Assembly (NCBI RefSeq): GCF_001485535.1
Contig: NZ_BCMZ01000001.1
Location: forward strand, 2,294,001-2,358,000
DNA from: Halobacterium sp. CBA1132
GTDB lineage: Archaea; Halobacteriota; Halobacteria; Halobacteriales; Halobacteriaceae
DNA: 64,000 nt
Direction: 5' to 3'
Part shown: positions 44,677 to 53,621 of the stretch, one piece after another
Layout of the letters: each line of letters begins with the position of its first letter
Position numbering within the stretch: position 1 is the stretch's first letter
Translations under genes and position numbers: made by a program
The notes under the pieces: model-generated
What the model saw: the letters and a program-made list of their open reading frames with translations, nothing else
What the model was told of the DNA's origin: nothing
Databases searched by the model: none

Positions 44677-45663
44677 CTACTCGGTCAGCGTCTCTGCGAC
44701 GCTCTCTGCGAAGTACGTGATGATGAGGTCCGCGCCGGCTCGCTTGATGGAGAGCAGGGACTCGCGGGCCGTCTCCTCGACGTCCAGCCAGCCGTTGTCG
44801 GCGGCGGCGTGCAGCATCGCGTACTCGCCGGAGACGTTGTACGCCGCGACCGGGCGGTCGAACTGCTCGCGCACGTCCGAGACGACGTCGAGGTACGGGA
44901 GCGCGGGCTTGACCATCAGCACGTCCGCGCCCTGCTCGACGTCGAGTGCGACCTCTCGCGTGGCCTCGCGGCGGTTCGCGGGGTCCATCTGGTAGTGCCG
45001 GCGGTCCCCGAACGCGGGTGCGCCGTCCGCGGCGTCCCGGAACGGCCCGTAGAACGCCGATTCGTACTTCGCCGCGTAGCTCATGACGGGCACGTCCGCG
45101 AAGCCCGCGGCGTCCAGCGCCTCGCGGATGGCCGCGACCATCCCGTCGGTCATCGACGACGGCGCGATCATCTCCGCGCCCGCCTCCGCGTGCGAGACTG
45201 CCGTCTTCGCGAGCAGGTCCAGCGTCTCGTCGTTCTTCACGGTGAGGTCCGGGTCGTCGTCGGCGTGCTCCTCCAAAATTCCGCAGTGGCCGTGGCTCGT
45301 GTACTCGCAGAGGCAGACGTCCGTGATGACGTAGGCGTCCGTCTCGCTCGTGATGCGCCGCACGGCTTCCTGTACGACGCCGTCGTCGGCGTACGCCCGC
45401 GTGCCGCGCTCGTCTTTCGACGCCGGGATGCCGAACACGATGACGGCCTCCACGCCCGTTTCGAGAATTTCCTCGACGCGCGCCACCGCCTCCTCGACGG
45501 GTACGCGCTCGTGGCCCGGCATCGACTCGATGGGCACGCGCTCGTCGGTCGTCGCGTCCACGAACACGGGTGCGACGAAGTCCGACGGCGCCAGGCTCGT
45601 CTCCGAGACCAGCCCGCGCACGCCGTCCCGCCGCAGCCGCCGCGGTCGGTCCGTCAAATCCAT
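44677..45663 (-). CDS. hemB: porphobilinogen synthase
   Basis: 328 residues, TIM-barrel HemB. Metal-binding cysteines in VCLCEYTSHGHCGIL (near residue 120-132), the substrate Lys in MSYAAKYESAFYGPFRDAA (near 200), and the second Lys in VLMVKPALPYLDVV (near 250). It condenses two 5-aminolevulinates. A CCTTTT-type box about 28 bases upstream fits a leaderless start. It feeds HemC, HemD and CobA encoded nearby. Confidence 0.95.
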   Translation of the reverse strand: MDLTDRPRRLRRDGVRGLVSETSLAPSDFVAPVFVDATTDERVPIESMPGHERVPVEEAVARVEEILETGVEAVIVFGIPASKDERGTRAYADDGVVQEAVRRITSETDAYVITDVCLCEYTSHGHCGILEEHADDDPDLTVKNDETLDLLAKTAVSHAEAGAEMIAPSSMTDGMVAAIREALDAAGFADVPVMSYAAKYESAFYGPFRDAADGAPAFGDRRHYQMDPANRREATREVALDVEQGADVLMVKPALPYLDVVSDVREQFDRPVAAYNVSGEYAMLHAAADNGWLDVEETARESLLSIKRAGADLIITYFAESVAETLTE

Positions 45664-46039
45664 GGTCGTGTCTCGGAGCCGCGAGCCAAAAGGTTCGCGG
45701 AAGCGGCGTCAGGATGCAGAAACACCGTCGCGGCCGACTACGTAGCCACTACCGTCTGAAAGCCCTCGCGGCGCTCGCCCGTCGGGAGACTCGCAGTGCT
45801 CGTCTCCCGTGGTCTCGTTCGCTTCACTCACGAGACTCCCGCGACTCGCTGCGCTCCTCACTCACTACGTTCGCTGCGGTGCTTGCTTCGTCGGGGTTCT
45901 CCGAGAGCCGCTCGCCCTTTCAATCCACCAGGATGTCGGCTGTTCCACCTGCTGATTCTGTCGGCTGTGGCACCGCCCGGCGACTACGTCACCGCCCGTC
46001 TTTCACAACCGTCTTTGCCCACCCAATCTACCCGCGACT
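45664..46039. other. 376-base gene-free stretch before the MFS gene
   Basis: No gene supported. Bases 45770-45900 are dense in short words such as ACTCGCTGCGCTC and CTCACTCACTACGTTCGCTGCGG, of the same palindrome-rich style as at 41340-41500. No clear TATA box precedes the GTG at 46040. Confidence 0.6.
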
Positions 46040-47284
46040 GTGGACCGGGACCGACTCCAACTCTACTCGCTGTACGTCTCGCGATTCGCCGGCGGCTTCG
46101 GGTTCAGCGCGCTCGCGCTCCTGCTCCCGAAGTACGCCACCGAACTCGTCGCCTCCGACCTGATGATTGGCCTGTTCTACACGGGATTCACGGCGACGCA
46201 GACGCTCGTCGTCGTGCCGATGGCGTGGGCGGGCGACCGCTACGACAAGCGCCGCATCTTCCTCGGCCTGCTCGCGTTCGGCGTCGTCGTCTCGTACGCG
46301 TTCACGCTCGTCGAGTCGTCGTGGCAGCTCGTCGCCGTGCGCGGCGGACAGGGGATTCTGGCGACCGGCATGGGGCTGTTGAGCCTCTCGCTCGTCGGCG
46401 AACTCGCGGGCCCGGGAGAGCGCGCGAACTACATCGGGAAGGCGAACGCGTGGCGGTTCGCGGCGTCGCTGTTCGGATTCGGGGCTGCGGGCGCCCTCTA
46501 CGACCTCTACGGGTTCACGCCAATCTTCTACCTGCTCGGCGCGCTGTTCGTCGTCGCGTTCGTCGCGGTCTGGTTCCTGCTCGACCCCGACGACACCCGC
46601 ATCGAGGGATTCCCGTTCAGCGACCTCGCAGTGAACCGCCGCATTCTCACGCTCACCAGCTTCCGCGCGCAGTACGCCGTCGCGGTGACGCTCGTTCGGT
46701 CGTGGGTCGCGGTCTACGCCGGCCTCGAAGCCAGCCGCGGCGGCCTCGCGTACACGGGCGTCGTGCTGGCTATCGTCCTCAGCGCAGAGAAGTTCACGAA
46801 CATGCTGTTCCAGCCGTTCACAGGTCGGCTCTCGGACCGCTACGGTCGCTCGCTGTTCGTCGCCGCGGGCGGCGCCGGCTACGGCGTCGTCGCGATGCTC
46901 GTCCCGTTCACGCCCGCCATCGGGAACGCGCTCGGGGTCGTCGTCTCGCTCCCGCTGCTCGGCACCCTGTCGGCGACGTTCCTCCCGCTCGTGGCTGTCA
47001 ACGGCCTGCTCGGCATCGCGGACTCGTTCCGCGAGCCGGCGAGCATGGCGCTGTTCGCCGACGAGGGCATCAACGGCGAGGGCGTCGCCTCGTCGTTCGG
47101 CATCCGCGAACTCGTCTGGCGGCCGGGCAGCGTGCTCGCGCCCGTCCTCGGCGGGTGGCTGATGAGCCAGTACGGCATCGAGTGGGCGTTCTACGTCGGC
47201 GGCGCGTTCGCGCTCACGGGCGTCGCCACCTTCCTCGCGGTGCTCGTTCGCTCCCACGGCGCGCAAGCGCTGACGGAGTGGTGA
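46040..47284 (+). CDS. major facilitator superfamily transporter
   Basis: 414 residues, 12 predicted membrane segments; starts with GTG at 46040 (MDRDRLQLYSLYVSRFAGGFGFSALALLLPKYA). The MFS motif A is present between segments 2 and 3: MAWAGDRYDKRRIFLG near residue 67. A second copy is FTGRLSDRYGRSLFVAAGG near residue 262. Haloarchaeal drug/sugar-type permease; the substrate is not assignable. Confidence 0.88.
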   Translation: MDRDRLQLYSLYVSRFAGGFGFSALALLLPKYATELVASDLMIGLFYTGFTATQTLVVVPMAWAGDRYDKRRIFLGLLAFGVVVSYAFTLVESSWQLVAVRGGQGILATGMGLLSLSLVGELAGPGERANYIGKANAWRFAASLFGFGAAGALYDLYGFTPIFYLLGALFVVAFVAVWFLLDPDDTRIEGFPFSDLAVNRRILTLTSFRAQYAVAVTLVRSWVAVYAGLEASRGGLAYTGVVLAIVLSAEKFTNMLFQPFTGRLSDRYGRSLFVAAGGAGYGVVAMLVPFTPAIGNALGVVVSLPLLGTLSATFLPLVAVNGLLGIADSFREPASMALFADEGINGEGVASSFGIRELVWRPGSVLAPVLGGWLMSQYGIEWAFYVGGAFALTGVATFLAVLVRSHGAQALTEW

Positions 47285-47332
47285 ACTGAATTTCAGCGAG
47301 CATATAAGCGCTAGCGGGCGTCACCGTCGAGT

Positions 47333-47971
47333 ATGCCCGGTCCAGCATTCGCGCGCGGAGAGACGGTCTCCCTCCACCCCATCGAGGAGGAAGACCACGA
47401 GTTCATCCAGTACGGCCGCAACCACCCCGACGTGCGCGTGCCGCTGACGGACACGACCATCAAGACCGTCGAGGACGTCGCGGAGATGCTCGAAGACGAG
47501 GACTACCACTTCCTCATCTGCGTGGACGAGCAAAGCGAGTCCACGGATGGAGCGAGTAGCGAGGGACGGAGTCCCTCGGACCGTTCGAGCGGGCGGAGCC
47601 CGCGAGAAGACGGTGAAACCGCGAGCACGGAAGGTGAGGACGGCGACCCCGAGCCGGTGGGCGTCGTGGCGTTCGGGTGGGTGAGTTCGCCCGGCGAGCG
47701 CGGGAACCTGATGTACTGGGTCGCGCCCGAGTGTCAGGGGAACGGCTACGTGAGCGAGGGGACGGAGCTGTTCCTCGACTACGCGTTCGGCGAGTGCGGG
47801 TTCCACAAGGTCGACGCGCGCGTGCTCGTTCCGAACGAGCCGTCGTGGAAGGCCCTCGAAAAACTCGGGTTCGAGCGCGAGGGCCGTCGCCGCGACGACG
47901 CCATCGTCGAGGGGGAGTACGTCGACGCGTACTCCTACGGTTTGCTCGCCGACGAGTGGCTGGACAACTGA
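47333..47971 (+). CDS. GNAT-family N-acetyltransferase with low-complexity insertion
   Basis: 212 residues. ATG at 47333, with CATATAAG 27 bases upstream. Residues 1-65 and 110-212 form a GNAT fold like RimJ/RimL, with FVLIC-like strand, YWVAPECQGNGYVSEGTELFLDYAF (acetyl-CoA loop, QGxGxxxEG) and EPSWKALEKLGFEREGRRRDDAI. Residues 64-108 are a Ser/Gly/Glu/Arg-rich insertion encoded by palindrome-rich DNA (47522-47640) that breaks the fold between strands. It probably acetylates an N-terminus or small amine; substrate unknown. Confidence 0.86.
   Translation: MPGPAFARGETVSLHPIEEEDHEFIQYGRNHPDVRVPLTDTTIKTVEDVAEMLEDEDYHFLICVDEQSESTDGASSEGRSPSDRSSGRSPREDGETASTEGEDGDPEPVGVVAFGWVSSPGERGNLMYWVAPECQGNGYVSEGTELFLDYAFGECGFHKVDARVLVPNEPSWKALEKLGFEREGRRRDDAIVEGEYVDAYSYGLLADEWLDN
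47522..47603. repeat. chain of palindromes inside the GNAT gene
   Basis: Three inverted repeats in series: GTGGAC...GTCCAC (47522-47527 with 47538-47543; inner sequence is the 19-bp motif shared with ileS), CGAGGGA-CGGAG-TCCCTCG (47560-47578) and GCGGGC-GGA-GCCCGC (47589-47603). Confidence 0.9.
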
Positions 47972-48049
47972 CGGCGCTCGTCAGTTGTCCGTGCTGCTCG
48001 CGGTTCTGCCGCTCACGGTGACGCCACCTCGCTGCGCTCGGTGACGCTA

Positions 48050-50185
48050 CTAGTCGGCGGCCGCTGAGGTCGCGCCCGCACTGCTTCCCTCCGCTTTCGC
48101 GTCGATTGCTTCGACGAGCAGCTCGGTGACGTCCGTGATTTCGATGTCGTCCTCGTAGCCGCCCGTCTTCCGGCCGTCCTCGTACATCGTCATGCACATC
48201 GGGCACGCGACGACGAAGCGGTCGACGTCCGGGCCGGCGTCCGTGTCCTCTAGGGCCTCGCGGATGCGCTCCTCGCTGGGCTTCTGGTCTTCCTCGAAGT
48301 CCATCCAGAGGCCGCCACCGCCGCCGCCACAGCAGAACGAGTCGTCGCGGTTGCGCGGCATCTCGTCGAGCGTGACGCCGGTCGCGCGCACGACCTCGCG
48401 GGGCGCCTCGAACTCGCCGTTGTACCGCCCGAGGTGACAGGGGTCGTGGTACGTGACGGTGTCGTCCAGTTCCGTCCCGGTGAGCCCGAGCGCGCCGTCG
48501 TTCACGAGGTTCTCGACGACCTGCGTGTAGTGGTAGACGGAGTCGCCGTCCTCGAAGCCGAACTGCTCGTACTCGTTCGAGAAGGTGTTGTACGAGTGGG
48601 GGTCCGTGCAGACGATTTTGTCGTAGTCGCACTGCTGGAAGGCCTCGATGTTCTCCTCGGCGACCATCTCGTAGAGCCCCTCTTCGCCGACGCGACGGAT
48701 GTCGTTGCCGTCGTTCTGCTCGTCCTCGTAGAGGATGCCGTAGGAGACGCCGGCTTCCTCGAAGACCCGGGCGAGGGAGCGCGCGACGTGTTGGTTGCGC
48801 TCGTCGTAGCTGGGGTAGTCGCCGACGTACCAGAGGTACTCGACGTCCTGCTCGCGGGCGTCGGGCACCTCGAAGTCCAGTTCGTCGGTCCAGTCGGGGC
48901 GCTTGCGGTCCGGGTCGCCGAACGTGTTGCCCTTCTGGAAGACGTTCATCACGGCGTCCTCGACGTTCTTGTTCATCTGCCCGGACTCGGTGAGGCGGCG
49001 GTTCATCTCCGTGAACTGCGTGACGTGCTCGATGTCCACGGGGCAGGCGTCCATGCACGCCATACAGGACATGCAGGACTCCATCGTCTGCGCGTCGACG
49101 ACGGAGGTGCCGCCGTCCGCGACGATGTCGACCTCCTCGCGGTCGCCCGCTTCGAGGCCCTCGCGGTAGGCTTTCAGGTCGAGGATGACGTCGCGTGGGT
49201 CGAGCGGGCGGCCGGCGGCCTTCGCGGGGCAGGCCGACGAGCAGCGCCCGCACTTCGTGCAGGCGTCGTGGTCGAGCAGCTGTTTCCAGGTGAAGTCCTC
49301 GATTTCGGAGGGGCCGATTTCGTCGGGGCTGGCGTCCTCGGGGACGCGGGGCAGGCGACGGCCGGCGTCCTCGTCGCGCGTGACGAGGTTCGCGTAACTG
49401 GAGAGCATGTGGAACGGCTTCGCGTACGGGACGCTCGCGACGAACGCGAGCGCGAGCAGCGCGTGACTCCACCACACAACGGGGTAGGCGGCGGCCGCGG
49501 CGTCGGCGGTGACGCCCGCCATCTGGAGGACGTCCTTGACGAACCAGCCGACGAACGAGACGGTCTCGAAGGAGACGTCGCGGGACGCGCTCGTGCCGAG
49601 GATGCGGACGCCCTCGGTGAGGTAGCCGCCGACGCCGAGCAGGAACAGCGTCCAGACGAAGAGGTCGTCCTCGGTACTCGTGTGTTTGCCCCAGAGGCGG
49701 CCGTAGCGCACCCAGTAGCGGCGGTAGATGGCCATGCCGACGCCGACGACGAACAGCAGCCCCATCGCGTCCGCGACGAACGAGTACGCGAGATAGAAGT
49801 CACCGACGAAGAAGGAGGGCTGGCCGAGCACGAGCGTCCAGAAATCCATGTCGATGCCGAGGATAGTCGTCGCGACGAGCAGCGTCAGGAACCCCCAGAG
49901 GATGAACGTGTGCATCAGCCCCGCGTAGAGGTCGCGGTCGAACTGCTTCTCGTTGGAGACCACGAGTTTCGCGGCGTTGATGGCGCGACTCGGGAGGTCG
50001 GTGAGGCGGTCGGTCGGGTCGTCGGCGCCGCGGGCGTACGTCGCGAACCGCTGGTAGACGCCGAACAGGAAGATGGCGACGGCGACCGCGGCGAGGTAGT
50101 AGAACAACACCTCACCGACGTGCCCGATGCGCCAGAACGTGGGCCGCGTCTCGGCCCCGGCTTGCGCCAGCACGAACGAAGACAT
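48050..50185 (-). CDS. heterodisulfide-reductase-like Fe-S membrane protein
   Basis: 711 residues from the ATG at 50185 (MSSFVLAQ), with TTTAAGC about 28 bases upstream; the longer frame to 50236 adds an atypical N-terminus. Residues 15-280 carry about six membrane segments like nitrate reductase gamma/HdrE. Then come two 4Fe-4S motifs, CTKCGRCSSACPA and CMSCMACMDACPV. The C-terminal CCG-like region includes YHDPCHLGRYNG and FCCGGGGGGLW, the non-cubane cluster binding region. It probably passes quinone-pool electrons to a thiol or heterodisulfide. Monocistronic. Confidence 0.85.
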   Translation of the reverse strand: MSSFVLAQAGAETRPTFWRIGHVGEVLFYYLAAVAVAIFLFGVYQRFATYARGADDPTDRLTDLPSRAINAAKLVVSNEKQFDRDLYAGLMHTFILWGFLTLLVATTILGIDMDFWTLVLGQPSFFVGDFYLAYSFVADAMGLLFVVGVGMAIYRRYWVRYGRLWGKHTSTEDDLFVWTLFLLGVGGYLTEGVRILGTSASRDVSFETVSFVGWFVKDVLQMAGVTADAAAAAYPVVWWSHALLALAFVASVPYAKPFHMLSSYANLVTRDEDAGRRLPRVPEDASPDEIGPSEIEDFTWKQLLDHDACTKCGRCSSACPAKAAGRPLDPRDVILDLKAYREGLEAGDREEVDIVADGGTSVVDAQTMESCMSCMACMDACPVDIEHVTQFTEMNRRLTESGQMNKNVEDAVMNVFQKGNTFGDPDRKRPDWTDELDFEVPDAREQDVEYLWYVGDYPSYDERNQHVARSLARVFEEAGVSYGILYEDEQNDGNDIRRVGEEGLYEMVAEENIEAFQQCDYDKIVCTDPHSYNTFSNEYEQFGFEDGDSVYHYTQVVENLVNDGALGLTGTELDDTVTYHDPCHLGRYNGEFEAPREVVRATGVTLDEMPRNRDDSFCCGGGGGGLWMDFEEDQKPSEERIREALEDTDAGPDVDRFVVACPMCMTMYEDGRKTGGYEDDIEITDVTELLVEAIDAKAEGSSAGATSAAAD

Positions 50186-50251
50186 ACCAGAAACGCGGGC
50201 CACGACCCGCTTAAACTTTGGTACCCGGAAGACCACCCGCTAGGAGTTTCT

Positions 50252-50959
50252 TCAGGCGAACACAGTGGCCGCCAGCACGACAGCGGCCGCAGTCGCCATC
50301 CAGTCCCGCGTAGAGTACGCCAGCGGCGGGGACGTGGGGTTCCACGCGAAACACCGGGCGCGGAGCGCGACCGACAACTTGGTCGCGCGGTCGAGCGCGC
50401 GGGCGAGGCCGCCGACGGCGACCAGTCGGATACGTTCGCGGAGCGAGCGCTCGCTCCCGAGGCGCGCGTTCACGGCGTCCCGGCGGCCCGCGATGTCGGA
50501 TTGGAGCACGGGGAGGAAGCGGAAGACGAGCGCGACGCCGACGCCGGTGACAGCGCCGATTTTCCCGGGGAGCAGCCAGCGGACGGCCGCCCGCGAGTCG
50601 CGGGCAGGCGTGCTGTAGACGTAGGCGGCGGCGACGAGCAACACGAGGACGACGCGGTACGAGGCCAGCGCCGCTGAGACGGCCGCCTCGGGGCGAATCC
50701 ACGGGTCGCCGAGCGTGAGTGCGGCGACCAGCGGCCCGGCGAGCAGGAACGGGAGCACCACCCGGAACTCCCCGAGTGCTGCGCGGGGCGTGGCGTCCGC
50801 GAGGAGGGGTGCGGCGACGGCGACCGGCGTCAACAGCGCGAGACCGACTGGGGTGGTGTGTGCGAACGCGGTGGCGGCGAACGCGGCCTGCAGCGCGAGT
50901 TTCGCACGCGGGTCGAGGGCGTGCAGTATGCTCTCCCCCGGGCGGTACGTCAGCGTCAC
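50252..50959 (-). CDS. bioN: ECF transporter transmembrane component (EcfT/BioN-like)
   Basis: 235 residues with about five membrane segments. The start YRPGESILHALDPRAKLALQAAFA and the motif ALRARCFAWNPTSPPL (ECF-T family ARG-type motif, near 200) identify it. It couples the S component to the ATPase. It overlaps the ATPase gene by 4 bases. Confidence 0.88.
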   Translation of the reverse strand: MTLTYRPGESILHALDPRAKLALQAAFAATAFAHTTPVGLALLTPVAVAAPLLADATPRAALGEFRVVLPFLLAGPLVAALTLGDPWIRPEAAVSAALASYRVVLVLLVAAAYVYSTPARDSRAAVRWLLPGKIGAVTGVGVALVFRFLPVLQSDIAGRRDAVNARLGSERSLRERIRLVAVGGLARALDRATKLSVALRARCFAWNPTSPPLAYSTRDWMATAAAVVLAATVFA

Positions 50960-51654
50960 GGCAGGCGCACTCCGAGGTCCGGAAGTCGGTCGCGGACCGC
51001 TTCCGGCGGGCCGTCGGCCGCGATGTCGCCGTCCGCGAGCGCGACGACGCGGTCCGCGAACGACCAGACGTCACGGAGGTCGTGGGTGACGACGACGAGA
51101 CTCGTGCCGGACTCGTGGAGGCCGCGCAGGCGGTTGAGGACGGACTGGCGGGCGGGCCAGTCCAGTCCCGTGAACGGTTCGTCGAGGACGAGGTGGTCGG
51201 GGCACATCGCGAGCGCGCCGGCGACGGCGACGCGGGCCTGCTCGCCGCCGGAGAGTTCGTCGATGCGCTCGTCGCTCCGGCCCGCGAGTTCCACCGCGTC
51301 GAGCGCTTCCGCGACGCGTTCGTCGATTTCCTCGCGGGGGAGACCGAGGTTCTCCGGGCCGAACGCGACGTCCGCGCCGACGGTCGCGCCGACGAAGCCG
51401 TCGCGGGGGTCCTGGAACACCATGCCGACGCTCGTGCGCGCGGCCACGAGGTCGTCGTGGACGGGCGTGCCGTTCACGCGGACCTCCCCCTCGTCGGGTT
51501 CGAGGAGGCCGTTGAGGTGGCGGACGAGCGTGGTCTTCCCGGAGCCGTTGGCGCCGGCGAGCACGACACACTCGCCGTCTGCGACACGGAGACTGACGCC
51601 GTCGAGCGCGGTGGCGTCGCCGTAGCGGTGCGTGAGGTCGTCGACGGCGAGCAT
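50956..51654 (-). CDS. bioM: ECF transporter ATPase (BioM-like)
   Basis: 232 residues. Walker A GANGSGKTTLVRHLNGL, signature ELSGGEQARVAVAGALAMCP, Walker B HLVLDEPFTGLDW; a single ATPase type. It lies between bioY and bioN, with a one-base overlap to bioY. Confidence 0.92.
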   Translation of the reverse strand: MLAVDDLTHRYGDATALDGVSLRVADGECVVLAGANGSGKTTLVRHLNGLLEPDEGEVRVNGTPVHDDLVAARTSVGMVFQDPRDGFVGATVGADVAFGPENLGLPREEIDERVAEALDAVELAGRSDERIDELSGGEQARVAVAGALAMCPDHLVLDEPFTGLDWPARQSVLNRLRGLHESGTSLVVVTHDLRDVWSFADRVVALADGDIAADGPPEAVRDRLPDLGVRLP

Positions 51655-52235
51655 CAGGCGGCGCCGAGGTCTTCGGTGCGGGTGATGCCGACCGCCGCCG
51701 CGATTTTGAACGCCTCCGCCGGAATGAACGCGACGGCGGCGACGACGAACGCCTCCGAGAGGCCGACGTTCTGGACGAGCGCGTAGCCGAGCGTGCCACC
51801 CGCGTAGATGACGGCGGTGGCCGCGACCATCGCGGCGACGAGCCGCGGGACCGAAACCTCGCTGGGTTTCCCGAGGCCACTCGTGCCGTGCGCGAGGAGG
51901 CCCGTCAGGGACGCGGCGGGCGGGTACGCCCAGAGGTAGCCGCCGTAGGGGCCGAGGAGCGACCCGAGGCCGGTACCCCCGCCGGCGTAGACGGGCGCGC
52001 CGACGGCGCCCGCGACGACGTACAGCGCCAGCGAGACGCCACCCCAGACGGGGCCGAGGTAGATGCCCGCGAGGAACACGCCCAGCACCTGCAGCGTGAC
52101 GGGGACTGGGGAGACGGGGTTCGGGAACGATACGTACGCGAACGCGCCCGCGAGCGCCGCGAAGACGGCGGCCCGGGCGACGTTCTCGGCGACATCACCG
52201 CCGACGAGGTCGACGGAGTCTGTTTCGACGCTCAC
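51654..52235 (-). CDS. bioY: biotin ECF transporter S component BioY
   Basis: 193 residues, six membrane segments. The BioY signature GAVGAPVYAGGGTGLGSLLGPYGGYLWAYP is near residue 75, and FPNPVSPVPVTLQVLGVFLAG near residue 40. It binds biotin and, with BioM and BioN, imports it. First gene of bioY-bioM-bioN. A BirA-type operator overlaps its TATA box (52251-52278). Confidence 0.95.
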   Translation of the reverse strand: MSVETDSVDLVGGDVAENVARAAVFAALAGAFAYVSFPNPVSPVPVTLQVLGVFLAGIYLGPVWGGVSLALYVVAGAVGAPVYAGGGTGLGSLLGPYGGYLWAYPPAASLTGLLAHGTSGLGKPSEVSVPRLVAAMVAATAVIYAGGTLGYALVQNVGLSEAFVVAAVAFIPAEAFKIAAAVGITRTEDLGAA

Positions 52236-52250
52236 GGCCCGACAACTCTC

Positions 52251-52278
52251 GTCAACCAGTTTTAATTCTGTGGTTTAC
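52251..52278. promoter_or_regulatory. BirA-type biotin operator over the bioY promoter
   Basis: GTCAACC-14 bases-GGTTTAC, an inverted repeat matching the known biotin-repressor site (TTGTMAACC N14-16 GGTTKACAA). The spacer, read on the bioY strand, contains AATTAAAAC, a TATA box about 27 bases from the bioY start, so binding would block transcription. Confidence 0.8.
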
Positions 52279-52340
52279 GGAGCGGGCGTGGTAAGCCAAC
52301 AGACATATAGCCGCCCACCCCGCTAGGGTGTCACTATTAC

Positions 52341-52922
52341 ATGGACGAGAAGACCGAGGAACTCCGGGACATCTTCGTCGACGTGGCCGGCGAGGAGACG
52401 GTCACCGAGTCTCAGGAGGACACCCACGGGACGCTCGCCTCCGAGGAGGACGTCGAAGCCCGGCTCCGCGAGACGGTCGCGGAGATGCACGAGACCCTCG
52501 ACTTCGAGACGTCGCTGTCGGTCGAGGACCTCACGGCGCTCGTCGAGCGCTTCTACGCGGAGGACAGCGACGCCGACATCGCCGACGAACTCGGCGTCGA
52601 CGAGGAGACCGTGATCGAGGCTCGTCTCGACCTCCACCTGCTCCGCGAGGCCGACACCGACGCTCCGCTCGACCGTGTTCGCGAGGCCGACGAGCCGGTC
52701 GCGGACCTCGCGGACGAACTCGGCGTCGACGAGGCGACTGTCGGGCACTACCAGCGCGTCGTCGAGACGCGCGAGGAGCGCCGGCGCCTCAACGACCGCT
52801 ACCGCGCGGAGTTCGAGAACGCGCTCCAGGACCGCGAACTCTCCGAGCGCCTCACCAGCTCCGTCCACGAAGACGGCCTCGAAGGCGCGACCGAGGGCCA
52901 AGAGACGGACATCGACATGTGA
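52341..52922 (+). CDS. conditioned-medium-induced protein 4-like haloarchaeal protein
   Basis: 193 residues, very acidic. It has two helix-turn-helix-like repeats, DADIADELGVDEETVIEARLDLHL (near 83) and EPVADLADELGVDEATVGHYQRVVETREERRRLN (near 120). The N-terminus DEKTEELRDIFVDVAGEETVTESQEDTHGTL is conserved in the family annotated as conditioned-medium-induced protein 4 in haloarchaea. ATATAG box at 52305-52310. Probable transcription regulator; targets unknown. Confidence 0.8.
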   Translation: MDEKTEELRDIFVDVAGEETVTESQEDTHGTLASEEDVEARLRETVAEMHETLDFETSLSVEDLTALVERFYAEDSDADIADELGVDEETVIEARLDLHLLREADTDAPLDRVREADEPVADLADELGVDEATVGHYQRVVETREERRRLNDRYRAEFENALQDRELSERLTSSVHEDGLEGATEGQETDIDM

Positions 52923-52982
52923 ACGCCTCGTCCGTCCCTGTGCCGGCGGTTTTATCCCGTATTCGCCCGACAGCTCGAACGA

Positions 52983-53621
52983 ATGAGTGACGGAGACACG
53001 CCCCGAGAGCCGACCGGCGCCGAGTACGCCGAGGACGTGCTCGAACGCCTCTTCCGGGACAGTTGGACGAACGCCGTCATCGCGTGGCTGCTCGTCGCGG
53101 TGCTGGCGCTCGTGTTCGTCGACAGCGCCCTCGGCTTCGACCAGCAGTGGATGCTGTTCGTCGCCGCCGTCGGCGCCATCGTGCTCGTGCCCCCGGCCGC
53201 GTTCCGCGAATGGCGCGTCATGCTGCCGTGGGAACTGCTCGTGCTCGCGCTGCTCCCGATTCTCGTGCGCGGGCTGTTCGGCGGCACCGTCGGCACGTTC
53301 GCGACGTACTTCGCGCTCGCGTCCGTCGCGCTCGTCGTCGTCGTCGAACTTCACCTGTTCACCGCACTGGAAGTCACGCACTGGTTCGCCGTCGTGCTCG
53401 TCGTGTTGACGACGCTCGCGTCGGGCGCCGCGTGGGCGGTCGTTCGGTGGAACTTCGACCAGTACCTCGGCACCGACTACCTCACCACGAACGAGGCGCT
53501 GATGACGGAGTTCGTCTGGGTGACGCTGGCCGGGTTCGCCGCGGGCGTGCTGTTCGACGCGTACTTCCGGCGCCGCGACCGCTGGCTCCGCCGCGCGCTC
53601 TCCCGGGTGGTGCCGATATGA
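52983..53621 (+). CDS. haloarchaeal membrane protein, unknown function
   Basis: 212 residues with six predicted membrane segments between an acidic start and a basic end (RRRDRWLRRALSRVVPI). Runs include MLFVAAVGAIVLVPPAAFREW and LVVVVELHLFTALEVTHWFAVVLVVLTTLA. It overlaps the next membrane protein gene by 4 bases, so the two are translationally coupled. Confidence 0.78.
   Translation: MSDGDTPREPTGAEYAEDVLERLFRDSWTNAVIAWLLVAVLALVFVDSALGFDQQWMLFVAAVGAIVLVPPAAFREWRVMLPWELLVLALLPILVRGLFGGTVGTFATYFALASVALVVVVELHLFTALEVTHWFAVVLVVLTTLASGAAWAVVRWNFDQYLGTDYLTTNEALMTEFVWVTLAGFAAGVLFDAYFRRRDRWLRRALSRVVPI

Noticed and set aside
48434-50677. 747-codon open frame on the plus strand opposite the Hdr-like gene
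   Set aside because: It mirrors the codon bias of the real minus-strand gene and has no recognisable domain.
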